From assembly GCF_000520815.1 (NCBI RefSeq), contig NZ_ASRY01000141.1, positions 1 to 60,907 of the forward strand: 60,907 nucleotides of DNA. The letters are read 5' to 3'. The stretch comes from Paenibacillus maysiensis. GTDB taxonomy: Bacteria; Bacillota; Bacilli; Paenibacillales; Paenibacillaceae. Of this stretch, positions 47,729-56,214 are shown piece after piece. Within the stretch, counting starts at the first letter, position 1. Every line of letters begins with the position of its first letter. The notes under the pieces were generated by a model. It ran no database searches. It worked only from the letters and a program-made list of their open reading frames with translations, and was not told where the DNA came from. The position numbers and the translations under genes were made by a program.

Positions 47729-48418
47729 TTAGGCGTGCAGCGCTTGTTTTCTTGTTTTTTCACTTTTTATTTTTTTAACACGCATTCCAATGGCTACGAC
47801 CAGAACAACGATCAGAGCTTCAAATCCGTATTTGACGACCCCATTCGTGAACCAATGTGCAATCAGCGGCTCGGCCACTACCATTTTGGCAGCAGTATAG
47901 GCCAGTACAGCAGCTCCAATTGTAATGACCATCGGAAAACGTTCGGTCAGCTTCAAGATAATTGTACTGCCCCATACCATAATCGGAACGGAAATCGCCA
48001 GTCCCAAAATAACAAGCAACATATTTCCATGAGCAGCTCCCGCAACAGCAAGCACATTGTCGAGCCCCATCATGGTGTCAGCAATAATAATGGTACGAAT
48101 CGCGGCCCACATTTGATTGGTTGCAGAGATTTCATGTTTTTTCTCCTCAACCAGCAGCTTGTAAGCAATGTAGATGAGCGCAAGCCCCCCGATTAAACGC
48201 AAGCCGTAAATTTCCAGTAAGTACGTGACCAGCAAAGTAGCGATAACACGAATGACAACCGCGCCGACCGTCCCCCAAATAATGACCTTTTTTTGATTGG
48301 CCTTCTCGACATTACGGGCTGCCAGACCAATCACAATCGCATTGTCACCAGCCAGCACCAAATCAATGACAATGATGGACAATAATGCGGTCAAAAACTC
48401 GATTGACAAAAAATCCAT
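47729..48418 (-). CDS. TerC family integral membrane protein (YkoY/YceF-like, probable Mn exporter)
   Basis: A 229-aa protein with about seven membrane segments. Conserved acidic membrane motifs are LVLAGDNAIVIGLAA and TMMGLDNVLAVAG, typical of TerC proteins that help export manganese or metallate secreted proteins. The gene is preceded by a yybP-ykoY manganese riboswitch, supporting a role in Mn2+ homeostasis alongside MntR at 20,907-21,332. AAGGTGGGAG precedes the ATG. Confidence 0.93.
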   Translation of the reverse strand: MDFLSIEFLTALLSIIVIDLVLAGDNAIVIGLAARNVEKANQKKVIIWGTVGAVVIRVIATLLVTYLLEIYGLRLIGGLALIYIAYKLLVEEKKHEISATNQMWAAIRTIIIADTMMGLDNVLAVAGAAHGNMLLVILGLAISVPIMVWGSTIILKLTERFPMVITIGAAVLAYTAAKMVVAEPLIAHWFTNGVVKYGFEALIVVLVVAIGMRVKKIKSEKTRKQALHA

Positions 48419-48478
48419 ACGTTTCTCCCACCTTCTTTATTTATTTGTTATACTGTACATAGTTCTGCGCTTTATACT

Positions 48479-48516
48479 AAAAAAGCGCCATTTCACGGAA
48501 TCCGGAAACGGCGCTT
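48479..48516 (-). terminator. Second leader terminator of the terC-family gene
   Basis: AAGCGCC-g-TTTCCGG/CCGTGAAA-t-GGCGCTT stem followed by T6 on the minus strand, between the riboswitch terminator and the start codon. It shares a 9-base complementary segment (CCGGATTCC versus GGAATCCGG) with the first terminator. Confidence 0.7.
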
Positions 48517-48533
48517 GACCCAAATTTAGCATC

Positions 48534-48578
48534 AAAAAAAGACCATTTACCCGGATTCCAAAAATCCTGGCAAAGGTC
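48534..48578 (-). terminator. Riboswitch-controlled terminator
   Basis: GACCTTTGCC-AGGATT/GAATCC-GGGTAAATGGTC stem with T7 on the minus strand. Its 5' arm begins at GAGACC, immediately beyond the aptamer, so metal binding can compete with its formation. Confidence 0.8.
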
Positions 48579-48673
48579 TCGCTTACAACATTACGTTGCC
48601 AATAAAGCCGGGGATTTTAAAATCCCGTAATGACGACTTTACTCGTTGAGCTACTCCCCTTTGGGAACTATTC
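48572..48673 (-). promoter_or_regulatory. yybP-ykoY manganese riboswitch
   Basis: Mn2+-sensing aptamer. The minus strand reads AAAGGGGAGTAGCTC followed by a hairpin region (ACGGGATTTTAAAATCCC) and GTAACG/GTAAGCGAGACC, which match the conserved three-way junction of the yybP-ykoY class. It sits directly ahead of a terminator and a terC-family gene, the common arrangement. In this class Mn2+ turns the gene on. Confidence 0.9.
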
Positions 48674-48684
48674 TGTTAGTGGCA

Positions 48685-48713
48685 GTATAGCACACATTAT
48701 TGGGAATGTGAAC
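48685..48713 (-). promoter_or_regulatory. Promoter of the riboswitch-terC transcript
   Basis: Minus strand TTCACA, 17-base spacer, TATACT; transcription would begin about five bases before the aptamer. Confidence 0.65.
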
Positions 48714-48770
48714 CCTATTTTTTTCTGTATAAGCGACAGGCCGAACAGGGATATTGAAAGAGGTATGTAA

Positions 48771-49388
48771 ATGAAAAAATGGCTACTCGCTGCGGCTTAT
48801 GTTTCGCTGCTCTGCATCGCGTTTATCTACAAAGATGATTGGCTCGCCTGGGCGAACAAGCAAACCTCTTTTCCGGCTCTGCTGCTGCTCGCGTTTCTGT
48901 TCGCGTTAATTCCATTTGTACCTTACAAGCTGATTATCGCTTCCATTGCTTATGCAGCAGGTGCCTGGCAAGGCGCTCTGATCTGCTGGCTTGGCACTAC
49001 ATTCGCTGCGCTGGTCGTTTACGGCGCGGTCCGTATTCTCTTCCGTGACAAAGGACGAGCTTATCTGGAGCGAATTCAAGCGTTGGAGCGCTTGAATCGG
49101 GTCATGGAGCGAGAACCTTTTGCTGCTGTGCTGCTGGCCCGTCTGATTCCGATCATCCCGCAGGCAGCGGTGAATGTATATGCCGGGGTCGCAGGCTTTC
49201 CGTTCTGGAGCTTTATGCTGGGTACGGCCATTGGAAAGCTTCCTGCAATTGGGGTATACGCTTATGCAGGCGGTACAATTGCAGAACATCCTGTGACTGG
49301 ATTGCTCATTTTACTGCTGTATACAGCACTGGTGGGTGGAGGCTTTGTGCTCTACCGCAGGAGGCTTCAACGTGCCCATAAATCATAG
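48771..49388 (+). CDS. TVP38/TMEM64 (DedA-like) family membrane protein
   Basis: A 205-aa protein with about five to six membrane segments and the VTT/SNARE-associated domain, including the LLARLIPIIPQAAVNVYAGVAG re-entrant motif near residues 120-141. Homologues take part in lipid scrambling or undecaprenyl-phosphate-type transport, but this one is not characterised. AAAGAGG precedes the ATG. Single gene, divergent from terC. Confidence 0.88.
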   Translation: MKKWLLAAAYVSLLCIAFIYKDDWLAWANKQTSFPALLLLAFLFALIPFVPYKLIIASIAYAAGAWQGALICWLGTTFAALVVYGAVRILFRDKGRAYLERIQALERLNRVMEREPFAAVLLARLIPIIPQAAVNVYAGVAGFPFWSFMLGTAIGKLPAIGVYAYAGGTIAEHPVTGLLILLLYTALVGGGFVLYRRRLQRAHKS

Positions 49389-49484
49389 CTCTGTGAGCCT
49401 GCCGCTAGGACTGTAAGGATGTAGATTGGCCTTGGCTTTTTAGTCCAGAGTAATTTGCAAAGCTGGTTTGTTTCTGTCGTTCCA

Positions 49485-49513
49485 TTGGTTTTTGCGGACA
49501 TGTCGTATATAAT
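49485..49513 (+). promoter_or_regulatory. Promoter of msrAB
   Basis: TTGGTT, 17-base spacer, TATAAT, about 60 bases upstream of the msrAB ATG. The -10 is perfect. Confidence 0.55.
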
Positions 49514-49573
49514 TTAATTGTAAGCTATTTAAATAACAACTAATTGAAACTTTCTCAGAATGGAGTGACAAAT

Positions 49574-50545
49574 ATGAGCACCAACAATCCAAACACCGTG
49601 GAGAAGGCAACTTTTGCAGGCGGCTGCTTCTGGTGCATGGTTTCCCCCTTCGAGGAACTGCCCGGCATTTTAAAGGTAAGATCCGGTTACACAGGGGGAC
49701 ATACGGAAAACCCGACCTATGAAGAGGTATGCTCCGAAACAACTGGACATGTAGAAGCCGTACAGATTACATTTGATCCGCAAGTCTTCCCATATGAAAA
49801 ATTGTTAGAGCTGTTCTGGCAGCAGATTGATCCGACGGATGAAGGTGGACAATTCCACGATAGAGGTTCGTCCTACCAAACAGCTATTTTCTATCATAAC
49901 GAAGAACAAAGAATCAAGGCAGAAGCTTCCAAAAAAGCGCTGGGTGAAAGCGGCCGTTTTGACACCCCCATTGCTACACCGATTCTGCCTGCGGCAACCT
50001 TCTATGAAGCGGAAGAATATCATCAGGATTATCATAAGAAGAACCCCGCGCATTACAAGCGCTACCGTAAAGGTTCTGGACGTGAAGATTTTATTGAGCA
50101 AAATTGGTCAGGTAAAATCGATAAATCTGATTTGAAAGAGCGACTGACACCTATTCAATATGAAGTAACACAAAAGAACGCGACCGAGCGCCCTTTTCAA
50201 AATGAGTTTTGGGACCATGAGGGTGAAGGCATTTATGTGGATATCGTATCGGGAGAGCCTTTGTTCAGCTCGCTTGATAAATATGATGCAGGGTGTGGTT
50301 GGCCCAGCTTCACTCGTCCGTTACGCAGCTATAATGTCAAAGAAAAAACAGACCTCAGCCATTTTATGATTCGTACCGAGGTCCGCAGTCGCGAAGCCGA
50401 CTCCCATTTGGGACACGTATTTGATGATGGCCCGGGTCCAGATCGCCTGCGCTATTGTATTAATTCCGCCGCTCTCCGTTTTGTGCCTCAGGAAGACTTG
50501 GAACGTGAAGGCTATGGAGACTATAAGTCACTATTTGAAAAGTAA
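49574..50545 (+). CDS. msrAB: Bifunctional methionine sulfoxide reductase A/B
   Basis: Repairs both S- and R-methionine sulfoxide. The 323-aa fusion has an N-terminal MsrA domain with GGCFWCM near residues 17-23 and a C-terminal MsrB domain with [23 protein letters not shown] and the catalytic Cys in [17 protein letters not shown] is 6 bases before the ATG at 49574; an ATG at 49544 lacks a site. Separate msrA and msrB genes are common in other Bacilli, so the fusion is a lineage trait. Confidence 0.95.
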   Translation: MSTNNPNTVEKATFAGGCFWCMVSPFEELPGILKVRSGYTGGHTENPTYEEVCSETTGHVEAVQITFDPQVFPYEKLLELFWQQIDPTDEGGQFHDRGSSYQTAIFYHNEEQRIKAEASKKALGESGRFDTPIATPILPAATFYEAEEYHQDYHKKNPAHYKRYRKGSGREDFIEQNWSGKIDKSDLKERLTPIQYEVTQKNATERPFQNEFWDHEGEGIYVDIVSGEPLFSSLDKYDAGCGWPSFTRPLRSYNVKEKTDLSHFMIRTEVRSREADSHLGHVFDDGPGPDRLRYCINSAALRFVPQEDLEREGYGDYKSLFEK

Positions 50546-50565
50546 ATAGACTTCAAAAATATTTT

Positions 50566-50616
50566 AGGCTGGCCCGGAAATCATCTTTCGCAGATGACCT
50601 CGGGTCAGCTTTTTTT
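50566..50616 (+). terminator. Terminator of msrAB
   Basis: GGCTGGCCCG...CGGGTCAGCT with an inner ATCATCT/AGATGAC stem and a T7 tail, 20 bases past the stop. Confidence 0.85.
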
Positions 50617-50643
50617 GAATTAAATCAGTATATGTGCTTCCCG

Positions 50644-51456
50644 TCAGCCCATAATCCACCCAAGCCAGAATGCGAGCGGCACCAATAGCAACTGTGCAAG
50701 CAGCGTGCCTCCCAGACGCGAGATGATCATCCAGCCGTACATGCTGTTCATACGGTTCAAAGGCAGCTCCCCACGCAGCGTTTTTTCAGACAATACTGCC
50801 AATCTGGGATCAATTAGCAGGGTCAGCAACACCGTTGCCATACCATTGATTAGACCTGATGACATCGACATTGTCGTCCCTTGAGCGGGCCAGAGGAAAG
50901 ATGCGTATAAAGCAGATACCACTCCAGTCGTATATATCGCGGTCACAGTCATATTCAGGGTAATCAGGCGCTTGGGGATCGCTCCCCTGAACAGCGAGGT
51001 AAGCATGGACACGGTTGGACGCTTCATGTAGTAGCCTGCATGCTTTCAGCGGTTGTGCACCATTAAATAACGCACCAGTGCAGGAATAGAGCCGGTATGC
51101 TCCAGATGCACAATCCATCTGGCCGACATGCGTACCACGGTCGGATACAAAATAATAGCGATCATGGTCCCGACGGTTGCTGCCAGTAGAACCCCGTGCA
51201 TGTACAGCTCCAGCCTAACATTAGCCCCACCCGCTCGTATGGCAGCCTTCGCCTGATCGACCATACCTCCCAGTAAAGGTCCCTGCGCCATATTAGAGGT
51301 GCGCGAAACCAACAGCAGCATGCCCGCTACGGTTAAGGCCAATCCAATTCTACGCGCTCGTAAACCGCCAAGACGGAGGGCATAGGTCAAGCTGTCTGTA
51401 GTATGTATAATGATGGTTAGCATAAAGACGAAACTCCAGGCAAGCAATTGCTCCAC
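50644..51456 (-). pseudogene. amj: Lipid II flippase Amj family gene interrupted by one in-frame TGA
   Basis: Two open stretches in the same frame (51456-51046 and 51027-50644) together make one Amj-type flippase of about 270 residues, the normal length. They are split only by a TGA at 51046-51048 after VRYLMVHNR; the next codons read KHAGYYMKRPTVSML, which continues the family alignment. Family blocks are HTTDSLTYALRLGG, VSRTSNMAQGPLLGGMVD, TAIYTTGVVSALYASF and GLINGMATVLLTLLIDP. No frameshift is needed. A CGA-to-TGA change is the simplest cause; a sequencing error or readthrough are alternatives. Confidence 0.8.
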
Positions 51457-51597
51457 TCCTTTTCAGGTATTCTGCACACCATTATACGCTTTTTCTCCAA
51501 ATACATTTTACAATATATTCATTTCTTTGATTTTTCGTTTGTTTAAGCGGACAGCGGGTAATACATAATACATCATTTGCTATAAGGAGTGTTGGAT

Positions 51598-51972
51598 ATG
51601 CCTTGGACCAAACATGATTATCCTCCATCTATGAAAAATCTGGAGCCGCGTGTGCAGGAAAAAGCCGTTAATATTGCTAACGCACTACTTCGTGACGGCT
51701 ATGAAGAAGGACGTTCCATTGCGATTGCAACCTCTCAAGCCGAGGAATGGAACGATAATCATCCAGTTGAACGAGACGGGAAGCAGAAAAAACATGAAAA
51801 ACAGCATTTAAGCGGAAATGGGAAAGGCAATGATTCCGCTTCTTCCGGGTCTCAGGAGCCTATTCATGTCGTGCCACATGAGGACCGCTCGGCTATTAAG
51901 GAAGAAGGACATGACGAGCCTGCTTCAACCTTCAAGCACAAAAATGAAGCGGTGGACGAGGCTCAAAAATGA
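51598..51972 (+). CDS. YdaT-like small hydrophilic protein
   Basis: A 124-aa protein that begins MPWTKHDYPPSMKNLEPRVQ, matching the N-terminal domain of B. subtilis YdaT (a ChaB-like fold), followed by a charged, Lys/Glu/His-rich low-complexity tail. AAGGAG is 8 bases before the ATG at 51598. In B. subtilis YdaT is a general-stress protein; here a sigma-B-type promoter could not be confirmed. Adjacent to amj (YdaH), another ydaH-ydaT neighbourhood similarity. Confidence 0.8.
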   Translation: MPWTKHDYPPSMKNLEPRVQEKAVNIANALLRDGYEEGRSIAIATSQAEEWNDNHPVERDGKQKKHEKQHLSGNGKGNDSASSGSQEPIHVVPHEDRSAIKEEGHDEPASTFKHKNEAVDEAQK

Positions 51973-52064
51973 GTAGACCGCCAGCAGATTTTGGCGATTA
52001 TTCATGACCGGAACGGACGTATTCATTCTACTTTGAAGCCTTCCTGCTGAAGCCTGCATACAGC

Positions 52065-52112
52065 GAAAGGGTGTTACGCAGGAAGATTTCTCTTCTAACG
52101 TAACACCCTTTC
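52065..52112. terminator. Terminator between ydaT-like gene and yitT-family gene
   Basis: AAAGGGTGTTACG...CGTAACACCCTTT, a 13-bp perfect stem with a 19-base loop between converging genes; it touches the stop codon of the yitT-family gene. Confidence 0.75.
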
Positions 52113-52113
52113 C

Positions 52114-52818
52114 TTATTGACGAAGGCTGTGGACGACCGGCACTGTTTTGGCAACTACCTTTTGGGCTGGAATAGCCGCAGGCAGTACCTTTTTCACAGG
52201 TCGGTGTAGTTGGAACGTTGTCGTCCATGTAATTATTTTTCCGGCGAGCCACACAGCCAGTATGGTAAACATTGTTTCCTTCACAGGCAGATACAACAGC
52301 GATAATCCTAATACGATGATGTCACTAACGATAAACACGTTACCGATTTTCCATCCACGCCACTCGCTGATCAGCAGGGATAAAATATCATCGCCCCCGG
52401 TTGCTCCACCAAATCGCAGTACGATCCCGGCTCCCAAGCCTGTAAGCACTCCGCAAAGCAGAGCCGCTACCAGCAAGTTGCCGTGCAGATCTATCACCAG
52501 CGTCGAATACTTTTCAAATCCTGCATAAAACAGGGAAAAGGCGACCGCCCCGATTAATGCCAGCAGCATGAATCTTCTGCCCTTCAGTACCCAGGCCAAT
52601 AATATGACGGGGATATCAAGCAGCAGCATACTCCAAGCCGGAGACACGCCAAATGCGTAATGTCCCAGCAGAGCCAGGCCCGCAAATCCACCTTCTGACA
52701 AATGATTTTGAGCATTGATGTGATAATACGTAAAAGCTAAAATGCATGTTCCGAGCAGCATGACAGCAATCTGCCTTAATGCTCCATTGTTCACGATAGA
52801 TTCGTAAGTTTTCCTCAT
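52114..52818 (-). CDS. YitT family membrane protein
   Basis: A 234-aa protein with five to six membrane segments and the conserved YitT blocks HINAQNHLSEGGFAGLALLG and GVLTGLGAGIVLRFGGATGGDDIL. Function unknown in the family. GAGGGAG lies 7 bases before the ATG at 52818, so a longer frame reaching 52863 is not used. A leader of nearly 300 bases with several stable hairpins precedes it, which suggests RNA-level control. Confidence 0.88.
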   Translation of the reverse strand: MRKTYESIVNNGALRQIAVMLLGTCILAFTYYHINAQNHLSEGGFAGLALLGHYAFGVSPAWSMLLLDIPVILLAWVLKGRRFMLLALIGAVAFSLFYAGFEKYSTLVIDLHGNLLVAALLCGVLTGLGAGIVLRFGGATGGDDILSLLISEWRGWKIGNVFIVSDIIVLGLSLLYLPVKETMFTILAVWLAGKIITWTTTFQLHRPVKKVLPAAIPAQKVVAKTVPVVHSLRQ

Positions 52819-53115
52819 ACAGGCTCCCTCGGTTTCTCGTAAGTTTGATGTGGATGAACCCACTCTTACGGAAGCTACCGGGTAAGATGTGCCTGGAGGA
52901 CTTGGTCCTTCGCATGTACAATCCCCTCTTCCGCAGAGTTGGCTTTCGCAACTTGACGTTACTCCGCGGAAAAGCTAAGTATAAGACAGATCAAATCGTT
53001 TCCAAATCGTCCTTTGGGGAAGTATCCTTCGGGGACACATGGTATCCTGATCCTTTCTTTTGTGGAATAAAACTCCGACATTTCTGTGGTACATGTAATT
53101 CTATTATTTATTATA
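52819..53115 (-). promoter_or_regulatory. Structured leader and promoter of the yitT-family gene
   Basis: Extended -10 TGG-TATAAT (forward 53110-53115) predicts a transcript start near 53103 and a leader of about 285 bases. It contains GGATAC/GTGTCC alternatives, CCAAA/TTTGG, an AGTTG/CAACT stem nested in CCGCnnAG/CTnGCGG, AGGAC-CAA-GTCCT, and a final CGTAAG-a-GTGG/CCAC-CTTACG hairpin just before the ribosome site. No known riboswitch class was recognised. The 53,116-53,283 stretch has only short AT-rich repeats. Confidence 0.45.
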
Positions 53116-53283
53116 CCACACCTTACCACCTGCTAAACAGCTTGCTTTTTATGCCGCACCATATTTTTATTTTATGTGTGAGCATGCTTTATTGTATGTG
53201 CGAATAACCGCATTATACCGAAGGTTTGGCGAATGCATATACAATGTGCATTATAGTTTGGTTTATGCAGGTTTTCAGTGATA

Positions 53284-54174
53284 CTATCCGGCTAATTTGA
53301 CTGTTCTGCGCTGGTTGGCCATAAAGACCCCTCCGAGTATGAGGATCAGCCCGGTCAGAACGTTCCAGCCGATGTGTTCATCCAGAAGCAAAAAGCCCCA
53401 TACGATAGCACTCACCGGTACAAAATAAGTCACCGAGGAGGCAAATTCCGGACTTCCCCGCAAAATCATATAATTGAACAAAATATAAGCTACTCCCGAT
53501 CCCAAAACCCCCAGCCCTATAAGGGAACCCAATATACCGGGGATGAAGACGACCGACAGATCAGGTCGATCCACAATTGCCGTCATGATGCCGCCCCCTG
53601 CCGTCGCACCCAATAGTGTCGCAAAGGTTGCCTGATACATCGACAGATTGGATAAAAACCGTTTGGACAGTTGCGTTCCAAAGCCGTAGCAGAGAGTCGC
53701 AAGCAGCATACATCCAAAGCCGACGGGGTCGACAGAAATAATGGATACAGGATTAATACCCAGTAAAATAAGGATTCCTACAAAAGCGAGTCCCATTCCA
53801 AACCACTGCATTCGATGAAAGATAGCTCCGAACAAGACAAGTCCGACCAACATGGTCCAGATTGGCGTGGTGGCATTCAATACGGAAGCCATGCTGCTAG
53901 CAATTCTGGTCTCGCTAAAACTAATCAAGGCCCATGGCAAAACCATGTTCACCATAGCTACGAGAATAACCGATTTCCATGGAATACTTCTGAATTCAAA
54001 TGGCTTGCGCATAAGCAGCATCAACAAAACAATACAAATGAGGCCAAAGCCGGAACGAAGAAATACAATAGTCCAAGGTCCTACGTGATGGAGCAGTAAT
54101 ACCTTGATAAACAAAAACGATCCGCCCCAAATGAGGCTTAGCAGCAATAGCGCCGCATATAACGAGCGTGACAA
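53284..54174 (-). CDS. EamA/DMT family transporter
   Basis: Drug/metabolite exporter-like protein of about 296 aa with ten membrane segments in two EamA repeats (SLIWGGSFLFIKV in the first, LGSGVAYILFNYMILRGSPEFAS in the second). Substrate unknown. The start is probably the TTG at 54174, which has AAGAAGG 8 bases upstream; the TTG at 54198 lies before that site. Divergent from an unknown gene, with a LexA-type palindrome between them. Confidence 0.88.
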   Translation of the reverse strand: MSRSLYAALLLLSLIWGGSFLFIKVLLLHHVGPWTIVFLRSGFGLICIVLLMLLMRKPFEFRSIPWKSVILVAMVNMVLPWALISFSETRIASSMASVLNATTPIWTMLVGLVLFGAIFHRMQWFGMGLAFVGILILLGINPVSIISVDPVGFGCMLLATLCYGFGTQLSKRFLSNLSMYQATFATLLGATAGGGIMTAIVDRPDLSVVFIPGILGSLIGLGVLGSGVAYILFNYMILRGSPEFASSVTYFVPVSAIVWGFLLLDEHIGWNVLTGLILILGGVFMANQRRTVKLAG

Positions 54175-54250
54175 TATGTATACCTTCTTTCTTTCCAATA
54201 ATTGATGATTGCTTTGGCAAAGAAATAATTTCTATGATGAAGTATAAAAA

Positions 54251-54262
54251 GAACATTTGTTC
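54251..54262. promoter_or_regulatory. LexA (SOS) box upstream of an uncharacterised gene
   Basis: AGAACATTTGTTCT contains a perfect GAAC-N4-GTTC, the Bacillus LexA/DinR operator. It lies 12 bases upstream of a TATAAT (54274-54279) and 50 bases before the ATG at 54312, where LexA binding would block transcription. Confidence 0.7.
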
Positions 54263-54311
54263 TGTATGCTGATTATAATTGTATTCCTGTTATGAGTAAA
54301 GGAGATTTCTT

Positions 54312-54719
54312 ATGAAAAAGATACTGGACAACAAGAATAAGGCCCCATTGCCTTCCGAGGAAGACGCAGGGCTGATCAAAACTTGTGTACTTCTGACCCT
54401 CGTGCTGGATGTGCTGGAGCGGGACATTCGCATTCTGAATGCCTCTGCCTTAAAAATGCCCGATCTGTACGTTCGCAGTCTGACCGGGGTGCAACAGCGT
54501 GTAGCTGTTCAATTGGCGGAGACAAAGGCGCGAATGAAAAGGCAGGGAGTTAAAATATACAACGAAACCCGGAATCACGAAGGCGTGGAGGTTCTCTATG
54601 TATGCCGTGGCTACCACAAGCGGTTTTTCATGCTTTCCTCCTTTGCACGCAGCGAGGTTCGACGGGAACTGGGACATTATTTGGGAATTGATGTGACCCA
54701 AAGCCACTCGACTGTGTAG
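54312..54719 (+). CDS. Uncharacterised protein, probably SOS-regulated
   Basis: A 135-aa basic soluble protein of mixed alpha/beta composition. No family recognised. Visible features are an N-terminal Lys/Asn-rich stretch, a helical middle (VQQRVAVQLAETKARMKRQG) and a C-terminal part with VLYVCRGYHKRFFMLSSFARSEVRREL. AAAGGAG precedes the ATG. The perfect LexA box and -10 upstream suggest DNA-damage induction. It is monocistronic; the DNA to its right is decayed genes. Confidence 0.75.
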   Translation: MKKILDNKNKAPLPSEEDAGLIKTCVLLTLVLDVLERDIRILNASALKMPDLYVRSLTGVQQRVAVQLAETKARMKRQGVKIYNETRNHEGVEVLYVCRGYHKRFFMLSSFARSEVRRELGHYLGIDVTQSHSTV

Positions 54720-54725
54720 TCTCGT

Positions 54726-55090
54726 TTACAATCCTTGCACGATGCATTTTCCGCGTACCGTTGCTTGTGTGAGCACCTCTTTCTCGTCTATTGTTAGCAA
54801 CTGTCTTCCTCGCATGAGCACACGCCCATTCACAATTGTCGTATTGATATGCGCGCCGCTTGCGCTGTAAGCAAGCAGTGACTCTATCTGGTGTATTGGC
54901 TGTAAATGCGGCTTTTGCATATCTATCAGAATGATATCCGCCTTTTTCCCCACCTCAAGTGTGCCGGTTTTGTGCTCAAAGTTTAAGCTTGGCTACATTG
55001 ACTGTAGCCATTTGCAGGGCCTGCGCAGCAGTAAGAGCAGCTGGATTGCCAGTGCTTAGCTTTTGCAGCCATGCCGCTGCCTTGGTCCAG
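54726..55090 (-). pseudogene. C-terminal remnant of an amidohydrolase (MTA/SAH deaminase-like)
   Basis: Two pieces in different frames: KLSTGNPAALTAAQALQMATVN (about 54,985-55,070) then EHKTGTLEVGKKADIILIDM through KCIVQGL to the stop at 54726. This is the end of a MtaD/TrzN-type amidohydrolase. A frameshift near 54,970 and complete loss of the N-terminal metal-binding part make it non-functional. It abuts the methyltransferase remnant without any spacer, as if a deletion fused them. Confidence 0.75.
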
Positions 55091-55620
55091 TCGCCCTGTA
55101 ATATGCCAGGAAGCCGCAAAATTGGGGGCGTTCTGCACAATTTACTGGGAGCTTGGATTCCTCCTTTCCTGGCGTGGACACCTTTTCCCCCGCTTCCAGC
55201 AGCTCCGCTACATCCACCATCAGATCCACGATGCAAATACGTCCATGAGGTTTAAGCGTGCGTTGCATTTCCGACAGAGGAGTATTTTCTGTTCACCTGT
55301 CAGATGATGCAGGGCATAACTGCTGACCACAAAGTCAATGGTCCCGTCCATATAAGGAATCGACATCATATCTCCCAGCCTTGTCTCCACCTGCGGAAAT
55401 TTACTACGGCAGGACACTTGAGCATTTCATTCGATTGATCCACACCTGCCATACGAATGCCCTTTTCAGCGAACACCCCCTCCAGATTCCCCGTCCCTGT
55501 ACCTGCGTCCAGACCATACTCATCTGCATGGGCAGCCACACGCTGTACGATAAGACGCAAAGCAAGCCTGTACGCGGGATGCCTGCCATTCCCCCCTCTT
55601 CCAGACTCACCCGACTCTTT
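55091..55620 (-). pseudogene. Remnant of a class I SAM-dependent methyltransferase
   Basis: Pieces in several frames reconstruct a methyltransferase: NGRHPAYRLALRLI, GLDAGTGTGNLEGVFAEKG (SAM-binding loop I), MAGVDQSNEMLK, then FPQVETRLGDMMSIPYMDG and IDFVVSSYALHHLTGEQK, then TLKPHGRICIVDLM. At least two frameshifts occur between them and the C-terminal third is missing. Overall layout recalls YrrT-like methyltransferases of the methionine cycle, though the match is loose. Confidence 0.75.
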
Positions 55621-55671
55621 TTCTATGATTTAGACTTGCAGCCACGAGGTATAGCGACGAAGCGTTAAATA

Positions 55672-56198
55672 TGGAGTTACTTTGTATGGCACAAGCTTGG
55701 CCCAAAAAGATTGTATCCATATCTGGATGTCCTGTATCGGGAGCCGGATCACCCAACCTCACATGTAAAGGTAGCTATAGTAGAAGGATCAGTTGGAGAA
55801 TTAATGAACAAGAAAAGTGTAGGCAGCCTCTTAATCGGCGAATTTATAACGAAAAAATCCGAAGCCTGGAGGAAATGTGTGTATTTCCCGAAGTGACGCT
55901 AGAAACACTGCTTCCCCCTATGCTTGGTCCAGGACAGGACTTTGTTCTTCCCTGTCTCTCCAAAGATGGAGAAGACATCGTACCTGAACCGTCAGCTTTC
56001 GGAAATCATGACCCAGGATGCGGAGGAAATTATCCGTATGCTTCAAAAAAAGCGGTTGTGATGCTTTGGCATCGGCAGACAATTGATTGCCCATCACCCG
56101 ACCTTATGGAAAGGTCTGGAATGGAATAAAGAGTACCCTAATGTTCGCTTTCACCCACAGATCACCGTCGATATTGTCGGGAACGGCATTTTGAATTA
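55672..56198 (+). pseudogene. Remnant of a Ger(x)C family spore germination lipoprotein
   Basis: Frame-shifted pieces read YREPDHPTSHVKVAIVEGSVGEL, then FPEVTLETLLPPMLGPGQDFVLP, then GLEWNKEYPNVRFHPQITVD ending at a TAG at 56198. This follows the order of GerBC/GerAC-type proteins (middle and C-terminal regions). The N-terminal lipobox is missing and at least two frameshifts are needed. It is the only trace of a germinant receptor operon here. Confidence 0.75.
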
Positions 56199-56214
56199 GT
56201 CCGCTCCCTTTTAT

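Noticed and set aside
50644..51456. Two separate small membrane protein genes
   Set aside because: The two stretches share one frame and together equal a single Amj protein; the second has no ribosome site of its own.
52616..52951. A 111-codon frame in the yitT-family leader and gene
   Set aside because: It overlaps the real gene in another frame and crosses several stable hairpins; no ribosome site.
55671..56129. A 152-aa plus-strand gene
   Set aside because: The frame mixes unrelated residues with pieces of Ger(x)C; other frames continue the family sequence, so it is a pseudogene.
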